Assembly: GCA_029844215.1 (NCBI GenBank) | Contig: CM056738.1 | Location: 43,412,388 to 43,476,387, forward strand | Direction: 5' to 3' | Length of the DNA stretch: 64,000 nt | From: Przewalskia tangutica | Taxonomy: Eukaryota > Streptophyta > Magnoliopsida > Solanales > Solanaceae | Shown: one piece after another, positions 10,898-22,565 of the stretch | Numbering within the stretch: the stretch's first letter is position 1 | Layout of the letters: each line of letters starts with the position of its first letter | Translations under genes and position numbers: made by a program | The notes under the pieces: model-generated | What the model was told of the DNA's origin: nothing | The model's input: only the letters and a program-made list of their open reading frames with translations | Databases searched by the model: none

Positions 10898-11971
10898 CTA
10901 ACGACGATGGTAAAACACTTTGTCTACTGGATGGTAGGCACCGCGACGCATACCCGAAGGGCCGCAACGCAGATGACGGGTTGCTGGACATATTCGACAA
11001 ATTATGGATAATATAGGGGGGATATCATCATTCGAAAAATCATATGAACTAGGCACGTATTTTTCTACTTTAGAAAATGGGAATTGAGACTCATAAAAAA
11101 TAACATGACGACTAATAATGATTCGATTAGTTAACAAATCAAAACAATAATAACCACGGTGATTTGACGAATAACCCAAAAACACACAAGGAGTAGAACA
11201 GGCCTAAAGTTTGTTAATTGTGATGGATGGGAAAATAGGATAACACAAACACCCAAAGACCCTAAGATGGAAATACGAATGAGTCTTATTATATAAAATT
11301 TAAAGAGGGGACGAATATGTCAAACCTTTAGAAGGAAGAATATTAAGTAGATATGTGGTCATTTATAGAGCATGAAGCCAAAACAACGGAGGGACGGAAG
11401 AATGAACCAATAAGGTGGGGATAATGTTATTAATGGTACGAATTTTACATTCAGCTTTCCCATTTTGTGAAGACGTATGAGGACAAGAAAAATGGAAATG
11501 TATCCCATTGTTAGCACAAAACTCCCGAAACTCCCAATTGTCATATTCTTGTCATTATCACATTGAATATTTTTTATTTCCCGTACAAATTGAGTTATAA
11601 TGAAATATCTAAATTTTACGAAGATGGAAAACTTTGGATTTTTTTGCAATTGGAAATGTCCATAAAAAATTAGAATAATCATCCAAGAATAAGACATAAT
11701 AACGATGATCCATAGAACTGAGAACGGGAGATGTCGATAAATCGCTATGAATAATATCAAATGACATTGAAGTATGTGAATTCGAGGCTACAAATGGCAA
11801 CTTAATAATTTTTCCTAGAGAATAAGATTGACAATTTGGAGTATTACGCGTACCCTTACAAGAAATAAACTTATTTCTATCTAAAGTAGATAAAATAGAC
11901 GACTCCTGATGACCTAGACGAGCACAAGGAAGGAGAGGACTCTCCGTCTTGAAATCCTTCACAGAAAACAC
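10898..11971 (-). pseudogene. copia integrase, copy A
   Basis: Ty1/copia integrase, which inserts the DNA copy into the genome. Reading from 11971 leftward: a GAG-pre-integrase-like zinc region (CARLGHQESSILSTLDRNKF, then CQSYSLGKIIKLPF), the core start (SMSFDIIHSDLSTS, then YYVLFLDDYSNFLWTFP), CDNDKN, and the conserved C-terminal patch FLGYSSNHRGYYCFD with NRIIISRHVIFYES. Frame changes occur near 11550-11620 and 11200-11360, so the coding sequence is broken at several points. Confidence 0.9.
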
Positions 11972-11995
11972 AAACGTATCAAAATCAATAGAAAC

Positions 11996-12385
11996 TCAAT
12001 TATCAGTGGTGAATTTACGGACAGACACCAAATTTTTAATTAGTTTTAGGGCATGAAGGGTATTTTTCAGGACAAGTGGTGGATGAGGAGGAGACAAAGT
12101 TTTATGATCATAACCTTTAATTGGAATCAAATTACCATTATCAACAATTATACCACGATTACTGCTCAAATTGGAATAAGATGAGAGAGTACCTTGGTCG
12201 GATGTCATGTGGGTAGTGGCGCCTGTGTCCATGTACCAATTTGGGTCCGATTGAGTCATACCAAGCGGATGCATCGCTGCTTCAATGTCAGTTTGTGTGG
12301 GTCCTGCTGCGTGATGAGCTTGAGGGGGCCGAGGCCCTAGTATTCTGTACTGTTGACCCGACCCATAAATTGTTCTGAAACCCAA
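11996..12385 (-). pseudogene. copia protease region, copy A
   Basis: Retroviral-type aspartic protease region. The active site is seen in NWYMDTGATTHMTSD, with DTG intact. It continues to the NLVSVRKFTTDN block and an in-frame stop (TGA/TAA context near 11996). The reading frame upstream joins a Pro/His-rich stretch (PRPPQAHHAAGPTQ) that links it to gag. Confidence 0.88.
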
Positions 12386-13329
12386 AGCCTGACCCGAGAA
12401 CTGAACCGATAAACTGGGCCCAGTAGCCGAAACTGCTGGGTCACGGCGTTAGACTGGGACCCACTTCCACTGCATTGGGGCCCACTGCGGACCCCACATC
12501 TGTTGATGTTGGTATCGCTCACGCCATATTCGGTAGTTGTTGCCGCCACGATTGTTGCTATTATTTTTCTGATTTTGACCCTTTTTACCACAATTGTTAT
12601 TGCGATTTTGGCTCACGTTGGCGGAATCGGAAAGGGGAAAATTTGACGTAGTCATCATGACGACGGGACGGCCCATATAGCCGCCTTTTTAGCCAAACTC
12701 GCTTCTTCCAATGTGAGCATGGAGCGGGCTTGATAGAATTCCGGAAGGGGGTTACTTTGACGAAGGATTAAAGCAACCCGTTATAGGCCTCGGACATGCC
12801 GCAATCAATGTAGGATGAGACGACTATTGCTCACAGCAGCCCCCCACGTTGCGAAGTTGATCTTCCAAGTCCTTGAGTCATTTACAGTAAGATAAAACGT
12901 TAGGAAAGTTCGCCATAGCAACTTGAGAAAATTCATGTTCAATGGTAACAATCCTTGAATGACTGTTATCTTGGAAGACATCACGCAATCGATTATAAGC
13001 CTCCATAGATGTGGAGCTGTGTTCCATAATCTTCTGTAAAAGGTCCATGGATATTGTGACATAAATTTCATTGGAGAACCTTTGCGTCAAGTGTGACCCA
13101 TAATTTTGGATTGTCTGCTTTGTTGGGCACCGCATCTGTAGTATCTGTATCACCATCCTTAGGAGTATGCGGAGGATGATGTGATGAAGAACTTGATGTG
13201 TCATATCATGAATCTTGAATAAATCCGCCCACGTTCCATATTGGACGTTTTCTAGGTCAAGAACAATAGGAAAACGCTTTTGATGTTAGAAACTGTGAGG
13301 GCAGGATGAAAAGTATTATTATCAGTCAT
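12386..13329 (-). pseudogene. copia gag, copy A
   Basis: Capsid-type gag of Ty1/copia. I place the start at the ATG complementary to 13327-13329 (MTDNNTFHPALTVSNIKSV), because copies B and D share it and it follows the LTR and primer site by a normal leader. Visible blocks are MEHSSTSMEAYNRLRDVF, IVTIEHEFSQVAMANFPN and, in another frame, NPLPEFYQARSMLTLE. An Asn/Gly-rich tail (KNNSNNRGGNNYR) follows, and I saw no CCHC zinc knuckle. At least two frameshifts and one stop break it. In copy A the QMIAGMSEAYNGVALIL block is also disrupted, near 12780-12830. Confidence 0.85.
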
Positions 13330-13480
13330 GGTGAATAGAACAAACTTTTGAAAAAGACTATAATTTAGGGAGAGGGGCTCGGGTTTGCAGAAACCGTGGG
13401 GGGAGGGATATTTGGCACGGTTTTCAAGAGACAACGAGAAAGAAGTGAGAAGCGGAAACAAGGAAAATAACATAGAATCT

Positions 13481-13488
13481 TGATACCA
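13481..13488 (-). promoter_or_regulatory. copia primer-binding site
   Basis: The minus strand reads TGGTATCA right after the LTR end TTCTTTCA. This matches the initiator-Met tRNA 3' end used by most plant copia elements. The same sequence precedes the LTRs of copies B (24051-24058) and D (49706-49713). Confidence 0.85.
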
Positions 13489-13723
13489 TGAAAGAATTAA
13501 TCCCTTGATTATTCTTATTGATGAAAGGCATATATATACAAGTTACAATAGGAAGATCATTTTCCTATTCTACTTCTAAATTCTTATTCTATATGGAGAT
13601 GAATCATACAACTATGGTAAGACTCTAAGACTAATTACTATACAAGTCTAATATACAAATATACCATAATATTACAATACACAGATGGGTTGTTGACCGA
13701 GAAGGCCCACTGCTTATTTAACA
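13489..13723 (-). mobile_element. 5' LTR of copia element A, 235 bp
   Basis: On the minus strand the LTR begins TGTTAAATAAGCAGTGGGCC and ends TCTTTCA next to the primer site. Copies B and D have LTRs of the same 235-bp length. It is the only near-complete LTR of this copia in each unit, because the 3' LTR is reduced to about 56 bases. Confidence 0.9.
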
Positions 13724-13938
13724 ATAACTGAAGGTATTCAACGTTACAATGAAGACATGCAAGCGTACATCAAAGATCATGATATCGTGATGAAACTTCT
13801 CAGTAAGAAAACAATTACATTGCATTCAACAACTTCTTTTAATTAAAAATATCAACTTGTGTGAGAATATGCAAGAACAAATATGAAGTAGGGAATCTAG
13901 AAACTTATGAGGAAAGATGAGAGTTGAAACCCTGAATG

Positions 13939-14297
13939 TCATCCTTTGTGGGCATAACTGATGCGAATATTTCTGCCATCCAATAACTAAGAAGCATAGT
14001 AAACAAGACTGTAAGACAAATATAAGAACATATGTAGCATTTCTACACTTACTTGTCTGTCTATTTCCTTCAAGGCCTTGCTAGCTGCAGTTTCAGAAGT
14101 GAATTCACGAACCCATATCCTTTGGATTTTCCACTTTTATGATCACATATTACTTTAACTGAAAGTGGATAAGCTTACATTTCCATACAAAACCACATAA
14201 AAAGAAGTAGTGCCATACAGTACATTACCTTCAATTGTTTCACCATGTTGCTCAAAAGCTTGTTTGAGAACAGGTTTATTGGTATAACAACAAAGCC
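13939..14297 (-). pseudogene. captured RRM-gene exons, copy A
   Basis: Three exons of a plant RNA-recognition-motif protein, with introns kept. Exon at 14229-14297 reads VLKQAFEQHGETIE. Exon at 14053-14158 has the RNP1 motif (KSKGYGF). Exon at 13939-13986 reads LLDGRNIRISYAHKG then TGA. Splice sites are canonical on the minus strand: AG before 14297, GT after 14229, AG before 14158, GT after 14053, AG before 13986. Copy A has lost one base in the RNP1 exon (near 14101) and has DT and E changed to YT and K in the first exon, so it is broken. The exon with the RNP2 strand was not found. It resembles small glycine-rich or organelle-type RRM proteins. The whole is probably a host-gene fragment carried by the repeat. 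Confidence 0.82.
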
Positions 14298-15695
14298 CTG
14301 AAAAAAACCAGATTTCGTGTTAGGGTTTGTTCTCCTTTACATTGTGATTCAGTTTTTAGATATGACAACAAGGTATTCATATGGATTTGATCTTAAATGA
14401 AATCACAATTTATTTGTACTTTTGGTTCCATGTATACTGTTCAAACATTTTAGGGTGCACATAATATCTGGTAACCAATTACAAGACCCTCATTCAATAG
14501 CACAAACGTTGACCGAGAGATAGTCATGTGCAAACATGTGACCACTAATCCATCATCAGCCCTTAATTTTTGTTCTGCTCTTGCTCAATTAGCAACATAA
14601 ATTGCTATTTTCATCCATGGAGCACTCTCCAACATGTCATTGGCTGAACCCCTCCATCCTAAATTTCCCCTTTGGAAGCAAATTAATGTTCCGTGACCAG
14701 GAAAAAAACCAAACGTTAACACGACCCATGGTTTTAGTTCAATGTAAAGGTAGTACACCGATGGATGTGTGGTAGGTGCACATCACAAGTTCCAAACCTA
14801 ATTGTTATATTTAAGTGGAAAAAAGGTAGAGGGACAGACTCAATTGTCCCTGAATCTCGCAAATGAACCTGAGGATTCTTGATCATTAAAAACAACTTTA
14901 ACACCATTAAGAGGAATTGCATATTGTTGTAGAAATGCAGACACTCTAGAGAGCATTGGCGCAACCTTCTCAAGAAACAAGAGACCAGAATTCCAGAAGT
15001 CATTTATTTCACACATTAAAAATTTGTAAGAGTGAAAAATCTTCAATATGGAAAGGTAAGAGATTTTTCAAGAATGAAACTATTACATCAACAGCCAGGA
15101 AGAAATCAACTAAGCACAGAGAGACACGAGAAGCAATCTTTAGCTTCACATGTATTAGAGTAGTTAAAAAATAGGACTCATCAAAGCTCAAACACTTTAG
15201 CAAATGATCGGACAATCTCTACACTGACAACATAGGTTATCAAGGAGTTTCACATCCTAACTTGACAAAAGAGAGAGTTAATTATCGATATCTACTTTTA
15301 TTTTACATCCCACGTTCCGGTCCCATTAGAAATACTACACAAGTACAGCTCGTCCAACTATTGAAAGACATCTTCATGAAAATGTTATTTTATTTTTGAG
15401 GTGCAAGTGGTTTACTCTGATACATATTTGCACACTACTCCCAAATTTTAACAGAAAAAAATACTTTTTACCAAATACATCAACTGCTTATTTACAGTTT
15501 CAATACTTCTATCCAATTATGTAACCGCTTATTCAAAAATTCAGTTCAAGAACTTAATTTGTGTTTTTCAGCACTGAAGGGGTTGTTTGGTTGCTGGTTA
15601 GGAAGAAAATTATTCATGTAATAAAACCAGCATAACTAGTACTAGTTTTGGTAGTATTTTAGTTGCTATGTATAAAATTCAGCACACCAAGTAAG
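14298..15695. other. intron-like or host-derived flank, unit copy A
   Basis: AT-rich sequence shared with copy B (24869-26160 plus 29282-29387) and, up to 14772, with copy D. No transposon domain was seen. A minus-strand frame at 14840-15046 contains LEKVAPMLSRVSAFLQQYAI and GVKVVFNDQESSGSFARF, which looks like an exon of an unidentified host gene. In copy B an extra A breaks that frame. I cannot name it. The rest may be introns and flank of the RRM gene. Confidence 0.4.
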
Positions 15696-16105
15696 ATGTT
15701 TGGTCCTCAGATCAAAGCGCACTTTTTGAAGTCTTTCCAGAAAGGATTGGTTACCAAGGTGAATCTCAACACAACTTTTCATCCTCAGACAGATGGCCAT
15801 GTAGAGCGTACTATTCAGACTCTTGAGGATATGTTGAGGATGTGTTCTCGATGTTAAGGTAATTGGGATGATCATTTGCCTCATTAAAATTGCCTATAAT
15901 AACAGTTACCATGCGAGTATTCAGATAGCACCATTCAAAGCTCTGTATGGGCGAAGGTGTATACCGTTAATTAGTTGGTCCGAAGTTGGTGAAACAGACA
16001 GGCTATGGAAAAAGTTAAGTTAATTCACGAGCATTTGAGAATAACTCAGAGTCGCCAGAAGTCATATTTAGAGATTTGGAGTTTCAAGTTGATGATTGAG
16101 TGTTT
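15696..16105 (+). pseudogene. gypsy integrase fragment, copy A
   Basis: Part of a Ty3/gypsy integrase core, the C-terminal pol domain that splices the DNA copy into chromosomes. Residues FLKSFQKGLVTKVNLNTTFH and PQTDGHVERTIQTLEDMLR are clear and include the last acidic residue of the DDE triad (Glu in VERT). Small indels near 15840 shift the frame. Homology then continues in pieces (AYNNSYHASIQIAPFKALYG in copy B) to 16105, where it is cut at the duplication breakpoint. The best match from memory is the Tekay/Del chromovirus group. Confidence 0.9.
16101..16105. other. tandem-duplication breakpoint A/B
   Basis: TGTTT at 16101-16105 is shared by the two parental sequences. To the left the sequence follows 29791-29798 (GAGTGTTT inside gypsy integrase). 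To the right it follows 2640 onward (TGTTTGTAAAAA in the gypsy LTR). The repeat unit is thus 13,461 bases, including the solo LTR. Confidence 0.85.
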
Positions 16106-16207
16106 GTAAAAAAAAGTGTTATTTAACTTCCGCGGGTAACTTGGGTCGTAGAGGGTAGAATTCCCAGGTAGGGCACCAGTCGCGGGCCCGGGGTTCGGGT
16201 CATGACA
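16106..16207 (+). mobile_element. gypsy LTR end, unit copy B
   Basis: Matches 2645-2745, the last 100 bases of the gypsy LTR, ending CATGACA. It marks the start of the second unit copy. Confidence 0.85.
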
Positions 16208-19200
16208 GTCTAAGCCAAGTTTAGCCCCCTCTTTGCTCTGTTGTACCGGTTCAATCTCTATAGCCCTGAGTTCTGTGGATATGGAACACTAATTCCGGAT
16301 TATCAGGCCCTCGCCGGTTCTTGTTAACCTCGAGCAAATACTTCTTTTCCCTTCTCAAGGGAAGATACCTTCAAAGAATTTGGAATTATTTGACACTAAT
16401 AGGAGATAATTACTACTGTCATTTGCAGATCTAGTGGATATGCAACCTACAGTCTTAGGTCCAACTTGACCTGTTTCGGTGTTCTAGCCTCAGCCAAACA
16501 CCCGATCCATAAAGGCATCTTTTTTATGGGAGCAAAGGTACCTCTTTACTTGCAGTGTGAACGAGACTCTTCACTTGCAGTGTGAACGATACTCTTCACT
16601 TGCAATGTGAACGTGACTCTTCACTTGCAATGTGAACGTGACTCTTCATTTATAATATGAACGTGCCACTTTACTTGTAGTATGAACACGACTCTTCACT
16701 TGCAGTGTAAATGAGACTCTTTACTTGCAATGTGAACGTGACTCTTCACTTGCAGTGTGAACGACTCTTTACTTGTAATGTGAACGTGACTCTTCACTTG
16801 CAGTGTGAACGAGACTCTTCACTTACAGTGTGAACGAGACTCTTCACTTGTAATGTGAATGTGACTCTTCACTTGTAGTGCGAACGAGACTATTCACCTG
16901 CAATGTCAATGTGAACAAGACTCTTCACTTGCAATGTGAACGTGACTCTTCACTTGCAGTGTAAATGAGACTATTCACTTGTAAGTATGAACGTGACTCT
17001 TCATTTTTGCTTCGTAATGAGCAAAGTAATTGTCTTCCCCATCTAGTTTGTACAACTCTGTAAATCACCCATATAGGTGTAACTAGGTTCTAGAGGGACG
17101 GTTCTTCTTTCGCTATTCCATTGTCGGAATGGAAAGGTGATTTTTGCCTCTTCGACTACCTCACTTTTATTCTGAGGGTTTATGTCGACAGACGACAACA
17201 ATCTAAACTTGATCAAATGTGTGTTGATCTATTATGACATTGACACGCGGATTACAAGTGTATAATACACTACGTCAGTTCACATAAACAACGTTTTCCC
17301 GTTAATAGGGCGCAATCGGAGAATGCTTCCGGTTAATGGAGAATTAGTACTCCATCATTTGGTTGTGTAATAGAGATTTAATGTTGGTTCAACTCACCAG
17401 AGTCCATCTCAAAAGTCTACTGATGTTTTTTCACGCCAATACATTGGATACCGCTTCATCGATTAGGATTCACACGCGGCTCGATCGGGCGCCGCGACTC
17501 TTCCACCATGGCGCTAAGGTGGCAGAAGTTTAGGATGCCCCGCTGGTCGGGGAGTGTCGCGACCCCTTTCCAAAATCATCTCATTTTTTGATGTTTTTGC
17601 ACGCCAATACATTGGATCCTTTTATCCATAACCTTGTTGTCAAGATCCGAAGGTTTTATCCTTGTCTTGCCCAAAGATAGCCTTAACCTCCCGGTTATTC
17701 AAGACTTGAATATTCTAGCCCACTCCAGTCACCTGTAGGTTTTGTATGACTGAGTGTCTAACTTGGCCCACCTCATCGGGTGTCCAACTCTATCCTATGA
17801 AGGATCTTCTACCCGAAAGTGTGACAGGTTCATCTCTTACCATCCTATCAAAAAAAGGATCTTCTGTCGGAAATGGTGACAGGTTTAACTTGTTTTTAAT
17901 CTTCTTCCCCTTATACCATTAGACCGGATCATATAGAATTTGATTTCTATAATCCAATCACTAGGTGGGAAGGGTGTAAAGTTAAAATTCTGATTTAGAA
18001 GACTTACGGAATATGATTTGTTTAGGAAACCTTTTCATATTCTATTTCTCGCCTTTAATCAGAAACCTTATAATTTCATAATTGACAAAGAAGAAATGCT
18101 TACCTTAACGTAGCATTGTTTCTTCCAACCCATGATATTCCGGATCTTCCGGATATGCAGCCTAGACACACGTAGTCTGACGCACGAATCTCCTTACGAC
18201 ATCTTTCTCATCATGTTTTTGAACACATGTTCACGAGATCATCCTTTTGATCACTATTACAGTATTGTTTTAAATTGTTGGAGTTTTGTACTCACATGTA
18301 CATCTGGGGAATAGTTAAACTAACTATTACAAGTGATCTAAAGGCTATACTAAGGAGATCATTACAACATCATTACAATAATATTATCTAGTTAGAATCA
18401 TTATATATCTAGGTTCTTGATTCTATGTGTCAACCACCATAAAGTCTCGTGACGTGGGGTCTGTAGGTTCAACAACTTCATGTTTCTTCAGACTTTCGTT
18501 GAAAACTTCAACTGCTGCAAGCTTTTGATCCTTAATCCTGAAATAAGGACTCAAACAACAAATTGGTTAAGTTTCACCACAAGCTGAGTCAAGGGATAGT
18601 CCTTTCTCTTTAAGACAATATTACCCCCGTATATATGTTTTTATGTTAGCAGGGAATTCATCTCCCAAGATAAAGTAGTGGCTTATCTTCGTCGTAAAGC
18701 ACAATGAAGAAGATCTATCGAAGAACACAAATATGGAATTGCTAAGAAAAGAATTGACTCAGAGATGTGTATGAACTTTGTGGTGTAACAAGTTCATAAT
18801 CTCCTGAGATAATATGTTTGAGAAGTGTGTAAGATCTCCATCTGAAATGAAGTGTATGTTGGCATATAAAATCTGAAGTAAAGAGCATGTTAGACACCCA
18901 TAAAATCTGAACCACAAAGGCATCAATTTATAGGCGCAAAGATGCCTTTTCACTTGCAATGTGAATGCCTCTTCACTTGCAATGTGAATGTCTTAATGGA
19001 GATTCATTGAGACAAGTAAATAGTGTGTGAACACACTCAAACCAATAGCTCACTTAATGGAAGGTTCATCCATCCAAACCCAACACAAAATTCAAGAGAA
19101 GCTCTTAAATTTCCGTCTCCAGATTCACTGCCCGGGAAATACCGTGGCCCTATCTGACTGGCGCCGCGGCGCCATTCTTCCAGAGAATTCCTGCCCATAA

Positions 19201-19541
19201 AGTGCCACGGAATACCACCGCCGCGGATCAGTCCGTCCGGCGCCGCAGCCCTTTACAACTCTGCAGTCTTTTCCGGCCCGTTCCATCTTACACTTCACAC
19301 AATCATTTCTTCGTTAACCAACGTGGAATATAGGTTATTGTCGACAATAACCGTCCATCATTCTATGTTTCCAACACGTTACTCTTATGTGTGCCAATAT
19401 CTCTTTCACTAAGGAAATTTACGATATTTAGCCCCATATGTGCACGTGTGTGGAAATAAGGTTTTCGACGTGCTGCGCGCCTTATGTTTGATTCATAAAT
19501 GACGGGATAAACTTATTCCCCCGTTAGTAAAATTTCCAACA
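16208..19541 (-). mobile_element. copia-type LTR block, unit copy B
   Basis: Second copy of the block at 2746-6054, with the same start (minus strand TGTTGGAAATTTTAC at 19541), minisatellite and TATA box at 18926-18933. It differs at 17415-17490, where about 100 bases are replaced or rearranged: the GATGTTTTTTCACGCC segment found once near 4142 in copy A also appears here. Two ACTTGCAATGTGAATG units stand next to the TATA box where copy A has one. No coding domain. Confidence 0.55.
16541..17003 (-). repeat. 25-bp minisatellite in LTR block B
   Basis: About 18 units of the ACTTGCA(A/G)TGTGAAC core, same order as in copy A with scattered base changes. The unit count appears nearly unchanged. 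Confidence 0.9.
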
Positions 19542-19592
19542 AATATTACAATACACGGATGGGTTGTTGAGCGAAGGCCACAACACTTAACA
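19542..19592 (-). repeat. truncated 3' LTR of copia copy B
   Basis: About 51 bases matching the copia LTR start. The GAGAAGGCCCACTGCTTACTT stretch of copy D is shortened here to a GAAGGCCACAACACTT-like sequence. Confidence 0.7.
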
Positions 19593-21180
19593 CACCCCCG
19601 CAGTCATAGCGAGCGGTCTCCATACGCTGAGACTGTCTCTAAATTCTTCAAAAAAGACCGAGGGAAGACTCTTTGTAAAGATGTCTACAATTTGTTATCT
19701 AGAAGGGACATGAAAGACGCGTACTTGTCCTGTAGCTACCTTATCTCGAACAAAGTGAATATTCATCTCTATGTGTTTAGTGCGCTGGTGCTGAACTGAA
19801 TTACCAAAAAGGTAGATGACACTTATATTATCACAATACACCAAGGTAGCTTTCTGAATAGGACAATGGAGCTCTAAAAGAGGATTACGTAACCAACATG
19901 ACTCAGAGACCACATTGGCTACCCCTCGATACTCGACCTCTACACTTGAACGTGAAAGCGTGGATTGACGCTTGGCAGACCATGAGACCAAGTTATTACC
20001 TAAAAATATACAATAGCCAGACGTAGACCGTCTGGTGTCAGGACAACCTCCCCAATCAACATTTGTATAGGAGACAAGTATAGACGTCGACGAAGGATAC
20101 AAATGCAAGCCATAATCAAGTGTTCCCTGAATGTACCTAAGAATGTGTTTGAACGCATTCATATGTTCAATCTTGGATCATGCATAAACAAATACACCTG
20201 TTGTACGACATATGCAAAATCAGGTCGTGTAAACGTGAGATACTGAAGGGCGCCTACAAGACTACGGTAGCGGGTCGGATCTTCATAGGGAGAGCCACCT
20301 GCAGCACCCAACTTGGGTTTAGTATCAACTGGAGTATAAGTGGACTTACAGGATGACATCCAAGTCCTCTCAATGATCTCTGCTACATACTTCCTCTGTG
20401 ATAAGAATAGACCCCCTGTATGACAAGTGACAGCAATCCCAAAAAAATAACTCAATTGCCCCAAGTCTTTCATGGCAAACTCAGAACTGAGCATTGTCAT
20501 AATAGACTTTCACAAAGCATCAAAAGAGGCAGTCAAGATAATATCATCCACATATAACAGTATATAAGCCATGGAAGAATCATGACGATATATGAATAAT
20601 GAATTATCAGACCTACTGTGAGAGAACACAATAGTAAAAACATAGTCAGCAAACCTCTTATACCAAGCCCATGGAGACTGCTTAAGCCCATACAAGGACT
20701 TCTTCAATAAACAGACATGATGAGGATATCTAGTATCTCTAAACCCCAAGGGCTGATGTATTTATACTGTCTCCTTGAGATCACCATGTAGGAATACATT
20801 CTTCACGTCTAGCTGATGAATGGGCCATGATTTCGATAGAGCCAAGCTGAGCACAGTGCGAATGGTAGCTGACTTGACCACCAGGCTGAATGTCTTACCA
20901 CAATCTACACCAACCTACTGAGTCTTACCATCACCTATAAGTCGAGCCTTATGTCTTGCAAAAGAACCGTCAGAAATATCCTTATGAGAAAAAATCCACA
21001 TAGACTGAATAATATTAACACCAGATGGACGGGGTACCAACTTCAACGTCTTATTATCAATAAGAGCATTATATTCATCGGTCATGGAAATCTTCCAATT
21101 TGGGTCATTTAAGGCTAGCACAAGATTACGGGGTATGGGTGATTTAAGAACATTAAAATTTAAATTAAAATGTCTTTTTG
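19593..21180 (-). pseudogene. copia RT and RNase H, copy B
   Basis: Same region as in copy A but without the solo-LTR insertion: the target GGATC near 20276-20281 is present once. RNase H motifs are at 19695-20162 (NVDWGGCPDTRRSTSGYCIF, VYCDNISVIYLF, HQRTKHIEM). RT has ILLYVDDIILTAS at about 20540-20580 and SLYGLKQSPWAWYKRFADY at about 20645-20700. A frameshift near 20160 (one base lost after DPR), a stop near 20505 and the TAG after GDGKTQ near 20915 break the gene. Confidence 0.92.
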
Positions 21181-22560
21181 GTTTAAAAATACCCCGTTGA
21201 CTTCGGGTGATCGAACCATGACTTGGGGCTAGATTGAGTGAATTTTGGAAATTTTCTAGAGATAGTACGGACTGGCCAGCAGGCAGTGGGCCTATTGGCT
21301 CATTTCTAGAAACGGATGTTGGAGGCGCCGCGGCGCCTACGTTCCAGTGGCTACTGGAAGTTAGGCTTCGCGGCGCCTCCCGAAGGGTCGCGGCGTTTAG
21401 GATGATGGTAAATCACTTTGGCTACTGGATGGTAGGCACCGTGGTGCCTCCCGGAAGGGCCGCAACGCTAACGACGATGGTAAAACACTTTGTCTACTGG
21501 ATGGTAGGCACCGTGGTGCCTCCCGGAAGGGCCGCAATGCAGATGACGGGTTACTGGACATATTCGACAAATTATGGATAATATAGGGGGGATATCATCA
21601 TCCAAAAAATCATATGAACTAGGCACGTATTTTTCTACTTTAGAAAATAGGAATTGGGACTCATAAAAAATAACATGACGACTAATAATGATTCGATTAG
21701 TTAACAAATCAAAACAATAATAACCACGGTGATTTGACGAATAACCCAAAAACACATAAGGAGTAGAACGGGCCTAAAGTTTGTTAATTGTGGTGGATGG
21801 GAAAATGGGATAACACAAACACCCAAAGACCCTAAGATGGGAATACGAATGAGTCTTATTATATAAAATTTAAAGAGGGGACGAATATGTCAAACCTTTA
21901 GAAGGAAGAATATTAAGTAGATATGTGGCCATTTATATAGCATGAAGCCAAAACAACGGAGGGACGGAAGAATGAACCAATAAGGTGGGGATAATGTTAT
22001 TAATGGTACGAATTTTACATTCAGCTTTTCCATTTTGTGAAGACGTATGAGGACAAGAAAAATGAAAATGTATCCCATTGTTAGCACAAAACTCCCGAAA
22101 CTTCCAATTGTCATATTCTTGTCATTATCACATTGAATATTTTTTATTTCCCGTACGAATTGAGTTATAATGAAAGCTCTAAATTTTACGAAAATGGAAA
22201 ACTTTGGATTTTTTGGCAAATGGAAATGTCCATAAAAAATTAGAATAATCATCCAAGAATAAGATATAATAACGATGATCCGTAGAACTGAGAACGGGAG
22301 ATGTCGATAAATCGCTATGAATAATATCAAATGACATTGAAGTATGTGAATTCGAGGCTACAAATGGCAACTTAATAATTTTTCCTAGAGAATAAGATTG
22401 ACAATTTGGAGTATTACGCGTACCCTTACAAGAAATAAACTTATTTCTATCTAAAGTAGATAAAATAGACGACTCCTGATGACCTAGACGAGCACAAGGA
22501 AGGAGAGGACTCTCCGTCTTGAAATCCTTCTCAGAAAACCCAAACGTATCAAAATCAATA
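21181..22560 (-). pseudogene. copia integrase and linker, copy B
   Basis: The linker to RT is at 21181-21467. It is followed by the FLGYSSNHRGYYCFD patch (21468-21755) and the integrase core (SFDIIHSDLSTS, then YYILFLDDYSNFLWTFPF, 22179-22370). The GAG-pre-integrase region (CARLGHQESSILSTLDRNKF) is at about 22430-22500. The breaks are in the same places as in copy A. Confidence 0.88.
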
Positions 22561-22565
22561 GAAAC

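Noticed and set aside
13481..13488. tRNA fragment or tRNA gene
   Set aside because: The TGGTATCA match is only a primer-binding site beside an LTR; no cloverleaf is present.
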